In this document: one piece after another, positions 13,274-24,690 of the stretch
Numbering within the stretch: the first letter of the stretch is position 1
Layout of the letters: each line of letters opens with the position of its first letter
Assembly (NCBI GenBank): GCA_037176885.1
Contig: JAWWNJ010000038.1
Span: forward strand, 1 to 64,000
Source of the DNA: Favolaschia claudopus
Lineage: Eukaryota > Basidiomycota > Agaricomycetes > Agaricales > Mycenaceae
DNA length: 64,000 nt
Reading direction: 5' to 3'
Notes under the pieces: model-generated
Told to the model about the DNA's origin: nothing
The model's input: only the letters and a program-made list of their open reading frames with translations
Database searches by the model: none
Translations under genes and position numbers: made by a program

Positions 13274-14739
13274 TGTAGCAAGGCGACGTATCGAGACAAG
13301 AAGCCAGGCCATCAATATTGTTCGGAACTCCACTTGCAAACCGAAAGACGCCGACAACGGACAGCGCAAATCGCGTGGATCAGAGTGGATCAACGAGGAT
13401 CGAGCGGATCATTGTGGGCGCCAACGGTGGTGGGCAGGCAAATCCCTTGGGCAAATCTCTAGTCGAAGTACGACGCTTGATTCTCATCCAAGTAAAGAGG
13501 ACACAGACGCACGAGAACAGCTCGACTGAGGTGTGCGCATTGAAGGTGTGCGGATGTTTCTAATTATTTAAGCCGCGTGGTGGAATAAGTAAAGGGTTCC
13601 TTAGCCGCGCCGACTGCGATTGCAAGCTGGAGCAGCTCATTGACCGACGCATCCGTCGGGAAGCACTGAGTGTCTCACATGGTTGCCGAACAACGAATTC
13701 GATCCAAAATTGATGGGATCACTGTTCGAAACTTTTCGCCTTTTCGCTGGAAGGAATATCTGGAGCGAAGCATGTATGGAGGCGTATTTTGGGCGAGCTT
13801 TTGCGGGTACGAAAGGGGAATTTTCGAGGCCAGTGGGGTCAGGGTTCCGGCGGTGTTACCATGTTCACATACTTGGGTATAGTTTTCTGCCGGCAGTCTT
13901 CCTCACGCGTTTGGCGGTCATGGTGCATCTAGGTCTCAGAATATTATTGAATATCGAAGCGATTCCAGAAGCAGAAATTTGCTCCATACATGAGGAAGAA
14001 GTACGTTCGTCCGCAAACTACCGGCACGGCACCATGATGAGCGGTTGTACAGTGCACTATTTTCTACCTGGGTTGTTATAATTAGATTCCATAGTGACAT
14101 ATTATGGGACCCACAAGTTCATTGCCATGCCGCACGAAAAAGCTATACTGTACGATCCGCAGTCCGTGGTGGTCGGAATGACGGTCCAACCATGATGCTT
14201 GTCCGGAGAACGCCGAAGCGTTTGATTTCCCAAACAAGCACTGCGTTCCGACCCTTCCTAAACGGAGGGCGAGGTTAGGGGACTTACACTGAGCTCAACG
14301 GAGATCTGTGCTTAGCCAACTAAACCGACTCTGTGCAGCTCAGTCTAGCTCAGTTGATCTCAGTTTAGCCGATTGTAGGTCTGCGCGGCTCAGCGTACTA
14401 GCTTAAACAGAGCTACACTAACCTTGTTTACCTATCCTATGGCTCCTTGACAGAGTTCCGCCGACTTTCCCGATACCACGAATTTGACAGAACGTGAATA
14501 TCTTGCAATCATCACAATTGACACGGGTGAACCGCTCTTGTGAGGGAAGAAGGTAAGTTTAGATGTGCAGAGCCATGCTGAGATCACCTACACATACCTC
14601 TACTGAGCTGCTGTGAGCTAAACCCATGTCCAGACGGGTTTAGACGTGTTTTCCAGCTAAAAATATCCTGCGTGTAAGCGGCTAAACGGAGGCTGTGTAC
14701 CAGAACTAGACTGCATTCAACAGCTGAACCCTGCTTACG
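13274..14739. other. no supportable gene
   Basis: Frames up to 132 codons at 13.7-14.1 kb show no recognisable domain. A run of short CTCAG/GAGCT-rich words lies at about 14280-14420. Nothing else seen. Confidence 0.35.
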
Positions 14740-15323
14740 AGGGGTGCTCAATCCTTGAGGTCAAGTCGACCGAACCCAAACTTTCCCTTAGCGATGGTTA
14801 GCCGCTGTTGATCGTTTCCTTGTCTCCTTATGTAACCACTACTCGAAATCGATACACGACGCGTCATACAGGGCGAAAAAACGCGATGCTATGCAGGAAA
14901 AAAATGGGCAGTAAGTTGTAAACGCTTGCACGTAGGATAGGACGCAAAAACTAGACTTTATACTCGCTAGGAGGGAGATATGGCTCAGAGCAAGCAAACA
15001 GCCTCAGGACGGCGGCATAGCAACCATACTCGTAGTGAGAAAAAGTCATGGACGGTCGGTTCTTTGACCGATCTCGGCCGTCTTTGCACCTTTTTGCATG
15101 GTTCCGACTGCATCTGCAGCAAATTACTGACCATTACCGAGATCAAAAATAATTGATGTTTGGCCGATGTTTTCGCAAGTGTACAATGGTTTGCAGAGGC
15201 TTTGCAGATGCGCATCAACTCGGCGATTGATTGGAATCATCACCACGCATCAGCGAAATCTCCCGCTTTTGCTGATGTAGTGTTGGGTTGGGTTCGACTT
15301 GAGCTCAAGGATTGAGCACCCCT
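14740..15323. mobile_element. non-autonomous element theta, copy 1 (3-bp target ACG)
   Basis: Inverted ends AGGGGTGCTCAATCCTTGAG and partner at the right edge; they extend into a TCGAC/GAACCCAA block. The left flank is ACG. The right flank is ACG only after the neighbouring element zeta and one TA are taken out, which shows zeta landed later at the junction. It contains a truncated piece of element gamma. A second copy with the same ends is at 45074-45260. Confidence 0.78.
15029..15165 (+). mobile_element. truncated end of element gamma
   Basis: About 135 bp starting CTCGTAGTGAGAAAAAGTC closely match the left arm of the palindromic element at 25867. TA precedes it (15027-15028) but no matching right end is present, so this is a one-ended remnant within element theta. 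Confidence 0.75.
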
Positions 15324-15324
15324 A

Positions 15325-16500
15325 CAGTGCCGGACACGCAAAGTCGACAATGTTGATTGCCGGCGAACGGGAATTTTGGGGATAAATCTGACTTCACAAT
15401 CGGATTCGCCGACCCCGGAAAAGCTCAAAAAACCACCTCCGAAGTTTTTCCCACGACATTTTGGCTGTGGCCAAATTTTTGAGCCAAAAAATCAAAATTG
15501 TGGGTACTGTACCTCCCTGTATGGGAGCAACACGCAGAGGACCGTGACAAAACGGTTGCCTCTTTTTCAGGCAACGGAGCCGCCGTGAGCCGTGACGGTT
15601 GCAAAAAGAAGCAACCAAACATGGCCGGAATTGGGTCAAAACGAGGGAAAACACACGTCCTTTGCCTCGGAGCGGCTGGTACGAGCGCTTGTAATGGCGG
15701 GGAGGATTGCTGCAATTTTCTGAAGCGAAGATTGAATTTTTTTTCAGGGATGTCACGATTTTTTGAAGGCAACCACTCTCGCCGTTACCGTGACACAGCG
15801 GAAAAGAGGCAACACAACGGACCCCACCGTTACCGTGACGGTTTGCTCACATACAGGGAGGTACAGTACCTCTCCGAGCCTCAGGGAGCAAAAATTAGCT
15901 AACTAGTATGCCTTCTGAAGCTCGAACACAAACAGAGTTGGGCAGCCCAAGTGGGCGGGCCATCTCAAATTTGGGTAAGGCAGCTCTGAGCTGAAGAAAA
16001 GGATCTTGGCTCATGATAGAAAGGAAGGATGCTGGTTGAGTGCCATGTCGCAAGACTTTCATAGGTGTGCATTCCATGCTGCACACAATACCTCAACAAC
16101 GTTGCAATGCTAAGTAAGTTGATGCTAAGTACAATCTTATCTTTGACAGTAACATGTAACGTGACTCGAATTGCCAAATCCGGTGCGATTTCCCAGGCAA
16201 AGAGAGGCAGATTTCTCAGAAACCGCTCGTGGAATTTTCTTTATTTTATCAGACTCATAACTTACTCAACGAAAGGAGTCGATTGCACTATGTCCGAGGT
16301 TTTTTCCCATCAATTTTGAGGTTACGGCCAAATTTTCGGCTATCATTTCATAATTTTTCGTTTTTTTGACAATCGGCTCGTGCAAAACTGTTCTTTGGAT
16401 GCTTAGCGACTGTTGTACATAAAGGTCTAGACATCTTGGGGTATGTCACACTTTCCATAAAGGGAAGATCAAAGTTGTCGACTTTGCGTGTCCGGCACTG
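15325..16500. mobile_element. Tc1/mariner-type element zeta, non-coding
   Basis: Ends CAGTGCCGGACACGCAAAG and the inverted partner, about 30 bp long, with TA at 15323-15324 and 16501-16502. Length is 1176 bp including a nested 360-bp element at 15507. No transposase ORF is visible, so it is non-autonomous. Confidence 0.85.
15507..15866. mobile_element. MITE eta nested in zeta
   Basis: Inverted ends CTGTACCTCCCTGTATG with TA on each side (15505-15506, 15867-15868). Inside are further inverted blocks with ACCGTGAC / GTCACGGT words. It is 360 bp, non-coding, and the youngest layer of the nest. Confidence 0.82.
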
Positions 16501-16502
16501 TA

Positions 16503-17679
16503 CGGCCACGGAGGCGATCAGCCCAAGGTCTCGGAGACAAAGCGACGGAGGAAGACTTACCTGAACGACTGTAACTGCTTCCGGCCCGAGGGGCGAGTTA
16601 AGTCGCGTATCCCTCTTCCGACCTACTGTAGGAGGTGGGGATACTGGGCTGTTGTTGCCGACCAGCGGCAAGTGGCGACAGGCGAATTTGCCTATGCAAT
16701 AGAGCTTATTAGCAACCGGTGAAAAACGAAATTTCACGCACAAGAACGTCATCCAAAAACCACAAGTGGAGCAGCACTTTTTCACCGTTCCAAGAAAGGA
16801 AACAACGTGCCGATTCGTGCCGCATCGCTTGAGTTGCCTTTCTGAGCGACTTCCACGCTCACTGCTCTACTCACCGTCCTGCGAGCCTCTTGGAACGACG
16901 AGCAACAAGCTCTACCTTTCGCGGAAGCGTCCTACTTTGTCATGATCGCCACTCTGGAGCGGGGAACGGCCGTGCGCCTGACCGCATCTCTCGATGACGT
17001 CTTCGAGGTTTTGCATGTTTGGAGCCTCCGTTTTTCACTGATCTCGCTTAGTTTTTCATCGTATATTTTGAAAAGCACCGGCTGCTAATAAGCTCTAATA
17101 GCGTGTATTTGCAACCCCCCAAAAGACGATTTTTCCGTGGCGAAACTCGCTTAGAATTTTGTGAGACTCGCTTAATCGCGGTCGCTCCTGTTGTGAATCG
17201 ACGGATCAATTCCGTGAGACGATGATCAGAGAGAAGAAGTTGAGTTTGCGATCGCGCTATTTGTGAGAAGAGCTCGCGTTAGAGCAAACCAATGCTCTAC
17301 CGCTGAGTGTTCATTCAGTATTTATACAAGTTACAATTGTATCTAGAAAGTTCTGTAATAAAAGAGAAAACTTAGTAAGTCACCCGAGAGAATGTTCTCG
17401 GTGATTCCCGGAGCTCAACGCTCAATCTCCAACAGCTCCACACCAAACAAAAGATACCAGGTGTGAGCTCTAAGCGACCTGGAAGAGTATTGCCCTGGGG
17501 CACTCCTAGGTCGCTGGGACTTTACGCCTGAGACTGCTCGTTGTCGAGATCTGAGCGGTCCCAAAGCGACCCGGGTCGCTTCGCACAAACCCGCTAATAA
17601 AAAGAGTCGTCGAGTTTTCGACAAGTAGCGGTCCGGTACTGGCTGAGATTAAGCAGAGGCGCGGTGGCCCATAACCTGA
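16503..17679. other. no supportable gene; weak inverted repeat and a tRNA-like half
   Basis: A possible inverted repeat pairs 16695-16720 with 17075-17103 (AGAGCTTATTAGCA and complement), which may mark another small element. At about 17276-17312 the minus strand reads CTCAGCGGTAGAGCATTGG, like the 5' half of a tRNA, but no T-arm or acceptor follows. Confidence 0.35.
17497..17595 (-). repeat. dispersed repeat C, copy 1
   Basis: About 100 bp match the plus strand at 42479-42580 at roughly nine bases in ten. The shared core is GCGACCCGGGTCGCTTTG followed by CCGCTCAGATCTC. The conceptual peptide is also alike in both copies, but I cannot name a parent element. Confidence 0.7.
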
Positions 17680-17681
17680 TA

Positions 17682-18039
17682 CAGTTGCGGCAAAATCAAA
17701 TGTCCCTGCCATAAAAGGAAATCTCGACCTTTTGCCCAATCATACATAGCTTGAAGCAGATTTCTGGTGATAGAAAGAATGAGGAGACATCTAGGACCTA
17801 CCCAGACCCTTTGAATTTTTTATTTCACCCAGTAACGAGTGAGTATGGCTCGAGCCATCTGAATACAATCCAAGAACGGCGGAAAAAGCCGCAATGAAGT
17901 TTGTTCAAGCGATGCAGTGCCATATTTTATGCCACGCTATCATTCTACGTTCGATCAAAGACCGCCAACAATGTAGAAAAAGCTCGAGATTGATTTGAAT
18001 TTCCTTTTATGGCAGGGACATTTGATTTTGCCGCAACTG
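17682..18039. mobile_element. MITE family alpha, copy 3
   Basis: Ends CAGTTGCGGCAAAATCAAAT with TA at 17680-17681 and 18040-18041; 358 bp. The target word is present uninterrupted nearby (18092-18120), giving an empty site for comparison. Confidence 0.9.
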
Positions 18040-18041
18040 TA

Positions 18042-18120
18042 GAATACAGTAAGTATAAACTCAGTCGTGGAGGAAACGACTCATGTATTATATACCTGAT
18101 AGAATACAGTAAGTATAAAC
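18042..18120. repeat. short tandem duplication that holds an empty MITE site
   Basis: The word GAATACAGTAAGTATAAAC occurs at 18042-18060 and again at 18102-18120. In the second copy it is directly preceded by ACCTGATA. In the first copy ACCTGA and TAGAATAC are separated by MITE copy 3. The duplication is therefore older than the insertion. Confidence 0.8.
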
Positions 18121-18667
18121 TACCAAAAATGATTTTGAGATTTGAGTTTCATGTTTTGTTCTTATGCCACATCTGAGTACACAGACCTTTTCTAAGTACC
18201 CCAGTGAGTGTCCAACAATAAAAACCATGCGTCTCTGCCATCGGGCTTGAAGGGAATCATTGCTACGACCGTTTGTATTGCCTTAACATTAGTGACGGCG
18301 AATTTGCGTTCGTCTGCAAAATTGCAAGACCAAACGGTGTAATGAGAGCGGATTAGAAGCGCCTGGTTTGGTCGAGGATACAGCAAGAGGAGGGCCAGCG
18401 CTATCCCGGTTTTGGTGCGAAAGTAGTATTGGGCCTCAGCGATTTCGACCTGGCCATCGACCCAAACCTGGGGTGAATGAAAGTGAATTGCGCGCTTGGG
18501 CGCGTGAGACGCGAGTGTCAGTGTGCGGCAGCTGAGGTGAGACGTTAATGAGGAAGCAGGAAGCTCCCCCTGTGTCGGCCATTCGCGTCGTAGTTGGCGG
18601 TGCGAAAGTCGCCATGAGCAAGTCGTCGAATGCAGGGACTGCTCTAAATGCCCCCGTTATTTACCAG
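18121..18667. other. no supportable gene
   Basis: Short frames only. The last five bases (ACCAG, 18663-18667) are the left target duplication of the LTR element that follows. Confidence 0.4.
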
Positions 18668-19468
18668 TGTAAGGGCAACAGCTGCCAGGGCCTGAGGCCC
18701 GAGGTACTCAAGAGTCCAACAAGCACTGGGCAGAGGGAGAATCCTTAGAGAACAGAGTAAGGAGTCTCCATGCCCAGGCGTCACAGTAAAAGGGCGCGTG
18801 ACGCGTGACTTCTCACAGTGCGTGGGAACTATGTAGTAGCACAGCATCTATGATGTGATATCAATGATCAGATGATCCAACAGTAGCAGGGAGCCAGGGA
18901 TATGCCCAGAAGAGGGAGGATCACAATACTGGTCCAGAGATCGTAGACCGACGAAGGCCCGAAGATACCCTGTGGTCCGGGGAGCGTGGGAAACCGGAGC
19001 CGGAGTCCAGAGGGCCGGAGCTCGTGGTCCGGAGGGTCGAAGGACCAGAGGAATAGAGCCCAGGGAACCTGGGAAGGGCGCTAGGGGCAGGGCGAGACAG
19101 CAGGAGCATCGAGGCTTGGGTGACAGAACCGCTGGGGCTTGGCCCAGCTCCGGGGGAGCGTGGGAAGCCGGGCCGGGGACCGGGGGACCGGAGCCGGAAG
19201 GCCGGAGGTCCGGACGACCAGAGCTCGGGGTACCAGAGCTCTCGGAGGGCTAGAAGTCTGACCGGAAGACCAGTAGGGAACCGGGTTGCGCTGAGCACTA
19301 GCTGTAGGAGCGCAGGGTCGACAGGAGTCTGTCGAGGAGGGGAACGGGGGGTCGGAAGGAGGAAGGTGTGACAAAGGGGGAAGTCTGGAGGGAGTAGCGT
19401 TCCCAAGAAGGCTGGAGTGATGCAAGGAATAGCGGAGCGGGTCGGGGAAGCGGGGGGTTCCCCTGACA
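18668..19468 (-). repeat. LTR with a 61-bp internal deletion
   Basis: This LTR is 801 bp against 855 bp in its partner. It lacks the segment at about 22283-22343, which lies between two copies of GGGCAGAGGGAGAATCCTTA. Deletion by pairing of those two copies explains the loss. Elsewhere the LTRs differ at scattered positions only. Confidence 0.85.
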
Positions 19469-19639
19469 TCAGCCCCACTCCAGAATGTGGCAACCCGACA
19501 CATCCAAAGCAGAGAGCGCAGAGCAAACTCGAAGGGAAAAAAGACACAGCCCCGCTTCACGCTTTGCGACGACCCGGCGCGAAGCGACACAAAAGGGAGG
19601 GTGGGAGGGGAAAAAAAAGGTCATGCCTCCCTTGCCCAC

Positions 19640-19692
19640 AGGTCTCCGTCATGCGCTCTTCGACCATTGAGCTACGGTCGGCGCTTTGCCTT
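19640..19692 (-). other. tRNA-like D-arm sequence inside the LTR element
   Basis: The minus strand reads GTAGCTCAATGGTCGAAGAGC, which has the form of a tRNA A-box and D-arm. A T-arm is not found downstream, so this is not a functional tRNA gene. It may be chance or captured sequence. Confidence 0.3.
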
Positions 19693-20854
19693 GTACACTG
19701 CTTCTCAGATGCCCAAGTCTTCAGCATGACCCTCAAGGAGTAGGCAGGCATATCCTGTCCCGCCACTCCTTGATATTGTACTGGTCAGTGCTTAGGCTTG
19801 TACATCCTCTCAGCTGTCCAATCCTGCAGCAGTCCACTGACCCGCAGAGTGTGGCCAGTAGTCGCTACGCTCCTACTGTACTCTCTGCGCAAAGGGGGGA
19901 GAGTAACAGGTATGGAGCTCCAAATGTCGCTCCTGTAGGAGGAAGCTCCCTCTTGTCGCTTCCTCAGCTCTACCCCTTCCAGCCCACCTTCACAGTGTGG
20001 CGCCTCGACACACACATCCGGTGGGGCCTATGGCCACAGCGGAAAAAAAAAAAAATTGGATGGTGGTCACAGGGTGCACTGGGAGGTTGTACGAGGGCTG
20101 GAGGTATCCGCCATGCCGTCTAGAATGTCGGGGCATACTGCACCGCACGTAGCGGACAGCAGCACCTAGAGGTGCAACGACACGGGGATAGAACCAAAAC
20201 AACCGCCTTCCTGCTGCTAGCCAAGGTGTTACAAGCCGATCAACGGGATCGGCCATCACATGGTCAACTCAAGGCCCCAGTTCCCACCGGGGCTCGTAGA
20301 GAACGTAGCCGGACGGATATAGGCCCATGGAAACACAACATAGGGAGCGGCAGCAGGATGGCAAGGAAGGGTTGGTGGTTCAAGAAGGGCGCAAGGGATT
20401 GACACCGTGCCCAATGCCTAATAGGGCGGAGGCCAAGAGACGCTCCTAATGTTGCGGCATCGTGCACAAGGCTACCTTGATACACATGGCTGCGCTGGGT
20501 ATTCCAAGATGCCGCAGGTCGAGGACACAAAAGCTAGCTCAACCATCACGCACGTACCGTGACTAGGGGTGTGCGGAGGCATAACGTAGGGTAGCAGCGC
20601 AAGCAATGGCAGGGCAAGGTACCTCGTCGACATGACATCCAGCCAAATATACCAAGACGCCGCAAGCCGGCTTTGAAGGCCGGCCATCACGCATGCACCA
20701 TGACTAGGGGTGTGCGGAGACGTAACGTAGGAAAGTGGTGTGAGTGGCAGGCCGAGTCAACGGAAGGAGGGGGGAGGACAAATGTGGTGGACGTAAGAGA
20801 CCCATTAGTAACCCAATGCAGAGCATGGTGGGAGAAGGACTAGGAGCGGTTAGT

Positions 20855-21130
20855 GAAGGGGGGGGGAGGAACGAGCTCCCCTTCACTGGATTTGAGACAC
20901 CGCTCGCAGTGTCTCATGCACAAGTCATCGTAGGTGAAGGGGACGAGGGACGAGCCCCCCTTCACCAGATTGGAAGACGAAGACGGCCATTGTGAGTAGG
21001 GTGAAGGGCGGCTTGAGAGACAAGCCCCCCTTCACCAGAGAGGTTCTACTGACAAGAGGGCGGAACACTATGCACTAGGTGGACATGGTGAAGACAGGCG
21101 AGAGGAGGCGAGCCCCCCTTCACCAGGCAG
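20855..21130. repeat. array of CCCCTTCACC / GGTGAAGGGG words
   Basis: At least four degenerate units carry GAGC(C)CCCCTTCACCAGA, each preceded by GTGAAGG in inverted sense, so each unit could fold as a stem. The spacing is 60-110 bases and irregular. It sits in the interior of the LTR element and its role is unknown. Confidence 0.55.
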
Positions 21131-22200
21131 AGTCTACCTAAAGTGCAGCGGTGCGCATGAGCAAGGAGCCCCACAGCGAGCATCACAGGGGGGAGGTCAG
21201 AATCAACCTTCCCACCTTGAAATCAAATGAGGCGGCGTATGGAGCCCCCCTTCATGTTTGCGACCACGCAATACGAGACAACAGTATCAAGACGAATCAT
21301 GAATCCCCGCCGTCAACGCCATCGCTGCCGCGGGGACGCTACATTGGACAAACACACAGACGCCAGGACACAGAGTCAAGGGGATGGGATGGAGAGTGGA
21401 AGGGAAGGGTGCGAGTCAGACACCAGGCTGCAGAGAAGGCAGCGGATGGCCCCCAGCAAGCCCAGACATAAGCTTCCCGCTTTTGCACAAACGCACGAGT
21501 ACCCAGAGAAAGCAGATGAAGAGGTATAGTTGGCTACAGCCTGCACGATAGGAGAATCCTTCGAAGGAAGGGGGTGGCAACTGTAGCAGCTCGATGAGCT
21601 GCCAGCAACGAGTTGCCCCGCCACCCAATCTCCATGCAGACTGCAGGCGCTCAGAGGTCCCTAGGCACCGGCGGACACCCCTAAGGACGGGGAGGCCGGG
21701 GAGATATGGACTTGAGCAACCTTGCAACTCTCGACAGTGCTCCCTCCAAGCCACACCCACGAAGGCAAGAGGAAAGGAAGCTCACCGGTCAAGAGGGGGA
21801 GTGAGACTCGAGGCCAGACGACACAAGAACAGACCCAAGGTCACAGAGGGAGAGGGGAAGGAGTAGTCGAAGTGCCAGTGTGAGCCAGTGACGAGCAGTG
21901 GCATCTGGCACGAGCCTAAACGGCAGTTGGCCACACACAAGAAGAGGAGAAGTCGACGAGAGGTGGCAAATGCCGAGGAGGGGGTCCATGGGATGCAGGA
22001 GGGAAAGGGAAGAAGACTTTCAGTGGTAGACACACACACCATACTTGTGTTGCAGTCCCAAAACCCAAATCCTACACCAAGCCATGGGGCAGAGGCTACT
22101 CAGCGACCTCCATGCCCAAAGAATGCACCAAGATGGTCTGCTACTCTTGTGAGGACAGAGGAGGAGGGAATAGGGTCCGCTATTGGTGACTCTGTTCTGC

Positions 22201-23055
22201 TGTAAGGGCAACAGCTGCCAGGGCCTGAGGCCCGAGGTACTCAAGAGTCCAAGAAGCACTGGGCAGAGGGAGAATCCTTAGTGGGCTAGCTACAACAAGA
22301 GGAAGAGTGTCTACTCACCTGGGCAGAGGGAGAATCCTTAGAGAACAGAGTAAGGAGTCTCCATGCCCAGGCTTCACAGTAAAAGGGCGCGTGACGCGTG
22401 ACTTCTCACGGTGCGTGGGAACTATGTAGTAGCACAGCATCTATGATGTGATATCAATGATCAGATGATCCAACAGTAGCAGGGAGCCAGGGATATGCCC
22501 AGAAGAGGGAGGATCACAATACTGGTCCAGAGATCGTAGACCGAAGAAGGCCCGAAGATACCCTGTGGTCCGGGGAGCGTGGGAAACCGGAGTCCGGAGG
22601 GCCGGAGCTCGGGGCCCGGAGGGTCGGGGAACCGGGGGAATAGAGCCCAGGGAACCCGGGAAGGGCGCTAGAGCCAGGGCGAGACAGCAGGAGCATCGAG
22701 GCTTGGGTGACAGAACCGCTGGGGCTTGGCCCAGCTCCGGGGGAGCGTGGGAAGCCGGGCCGGGGACCGGGGGACCGGAGCCGGAAGGCCGGAGGTCCGG
22801 ACGACCAGAGCTCGGGGTACCAGAGCTCTCGGAGGGCTAAAAGTCTGACCGGAAGACCAGTAGGGAACCGGGTTGCGCTGAGCACTAGCTGTAGGAGCGC
22901 AGGGTCGACAGGAGTCTGTCGAGGAGGGGAACGGGGGGTCGGAAGGAGGAAGGTGTGACAAAGGGGGAAGTCTGGAGGGAGTAGCGTTCCCAAGAAGGCT
23001 GGAGTGATGCAAGGAATAGCGGAGCGGGTCGGGGAAGCGGGGGGTTCCCCTGACA
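22201..23055 (-). repeat. LTR, full-length form
   Basis: 855 bp starting TGTAAGGG and ending CCCTGACA on the plus strand. It retains the 61-bp segment missing from the other LTR. The right target duplication ACCAG follows at 23056-23060. Confidence 0.87.
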
Positions 23056-23082
23056 ACCAGGGGCCACCTGGGATGCGTTTGT

Positions 23083-23187
23083 GTCAGCGTAATCCGCTGT
23101 TCGGTAATATCGCCCGTATCGAGAAGTCAAGACGAGAAGTCCGTATGTGTAGAGAACGTGGTTCAAAGGCTACGTAATACTAAGGCT
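23083..23187 (+). repeat. dispersed repeat D, copy 1
   Basis: GTCAGCGTAAT, CTGTTCGG, ATCGCCCGTATCGAG, GTGTAGAGAACGT and CTACGTAAT occur in the same order here and at 28987-29107 with small indels. The origin is unknown; it may be an LTR remnant. Confidence 0.6.
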
Positions 23188-24690
23188 CATTAATCAAGTC
23201 TGTGGAGGCTTATGTCCAAAAAAGGCATACCTTCGTGTTCCTACTTACCCCGACGGATCCGTTGATGTTCCGATACACACGTGCGATGTGATTGACAGAT
23301 TGCACCTGGTTTTCCGCACATTGTGTGGGTAGCTGAAAGGGGAAAAAGGAAAAAAAGAATGCGAAAAGGGAAAGAAAGGGAGAATTTCAAGGAAATCATG
23401 TAGGATCGGAATTGAACCAAGGCTGAACCAAGAGCATGAACATTATATTTACTATACACAATTTACGTCTCCCAGGCACTCTTTTCTGCGTGGTCTTTGT
23501 TATAAGTGCATGTTTTTGGAAACTTCCATCATCAGCTCCCCGAAATCTTAGCTGCTTGCATGTCTCACAAGAAACGGTGCAGAAGATTGGACACTTGAGT
23601 ATCCTACCCGCACCTTTGCTGCTTTGGCATCATCTGCAACTGAGGAATTAATACTGATCCAATAATTCATGTCGTACCTGGGCCCTGTACCTTCTCCAAC
23701 AAGGCCTTATAAGACAGATGGCCTTAAGGAAGACTATTGGGGGCAGTCATGGCCAATTTTTTGAGCATCTGAGCCGGCCCCACATGGGTGCATTGACAGT
23801 AGTTGGTGGCACAAGCTTTACCTCCCTGCCTCCGGCACGGCCGACTCGCTGCGCTCGCCGGCCTCCCTCCATTCGGTCACACAGCTTGTTGGGGCTGGCC
23901 GCCCCAAACCCCGCTGCGCTCGCTCCGCTCGCGACGTCTAGTACGATCTCAACATCTCGACAAAGACCCCGTGATTTTCTGTCAAAAGTCACGCGACTGA
24001 TGGCCTGGCCCTCTTTTCAAGTATAGGATAAATGATTTCAGACTTGCGGGGTATTACTGAGGAACGGGACGTGTTTTTTCGTGTTTTGACGTGGCAGAGC
24101 GTGTCGAACACAAATTGATGGCCACCAGTAGAAGATCGAACCCTAATACGATGGGTGTGGCGTGCACGAAGGACAACGGCTGGCGACTATGCACATAATG
24201 TGACGTGACAGTCACATCAGTGCACATAACTTTTGGCGGGCAACTTCAAGTCTGGCTACACTTGTACCAGATACAGAAACTCCGTGATTTTCTGACAAAT
24301 ACAATCTATGCTATCTAAACTGACTTGCCAAATATTTCCAGGTTTTAAGACGCGCAGAAACAGAGGATCGCCTGCCTCGGATTATGTGCTCCAAGAGGCT
24401 GTGCGTTATGTGCGTTAAGTGCACCCAGCTGATCGGACGGTTAACCCCTACGCCTACGATTGCGGAATATGTACACGATTGTACTCTCTGGTGATCGGAG
24501 AACCGAGTCCGAGGACTCCGAGTATCCGCCAGCACGAAGGCGGCGATTGCCGATGTGTGGGAAATTCTTGATTTGGCCCCCACAAAGCTGCCCATATTGA
24601 TTTGGTGTATTTGGAGAGGTTCCGGATGAGGTGCTTGCTTGGCTGGAGAATTCTGTGCAAACACTGCCATGTTCTGTCGGAGGCCGAACC
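23188..24690. other. no supportable gene; GC-rich patch
   Basis: A GC-rich block at about 23830-23940 holds CTGCGCTCGCTCCGCTCGCGACG and CTCGCTGCGCTCGCCGG, words common in mushroom interspersed repeats. CGTGATTTTCTG recurs at 23969 and 24282. No gene recognised. Confidence 0.4.

Larger units (their letters stand above)
18668..23055 (-). mobile_element. complete non-coding LTR retrotransposon (LARD-like)
   Basis: Two long direct repeats (18668-19468 and 22201-23055) start TGTAAGGG and end CCCTGACA, and the whole is flanked by a 5-bp target duplication ACCAG. The 2.7-kb interior has no gag, protease, integrase or reverse transcriptase frame, so it must depend on another element. The likely orientation is minus: read that way the LTR starts TGTCAGGGG and ends CCCTTACA, a purine-rich tract (GGAGTGGGGCTGA) abuts one LTR, and a related LTR end at 49710 precedes a gag start in that sense. 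The interior carries inverted and direct copies of GAAGGGG / CCCCTTCAC at 20860-21120. Confidence 0.88.

Noticed and set aside
17276..17316. possible tRNA on the minus strand (CTCAGCGGTAGAGCATTGG)
   Set aside because: Only the 5' half is tRNA-like; no T-arm or acceptor follows within 80 bases.
18921..19590. 208- and 169-codon frames inside the LTR (and their copies at 22.5-23.1 kb)
   Set aside because: They are translations of GC-rich LTR sequence in two frames at once, and the LTR needs no gene there.
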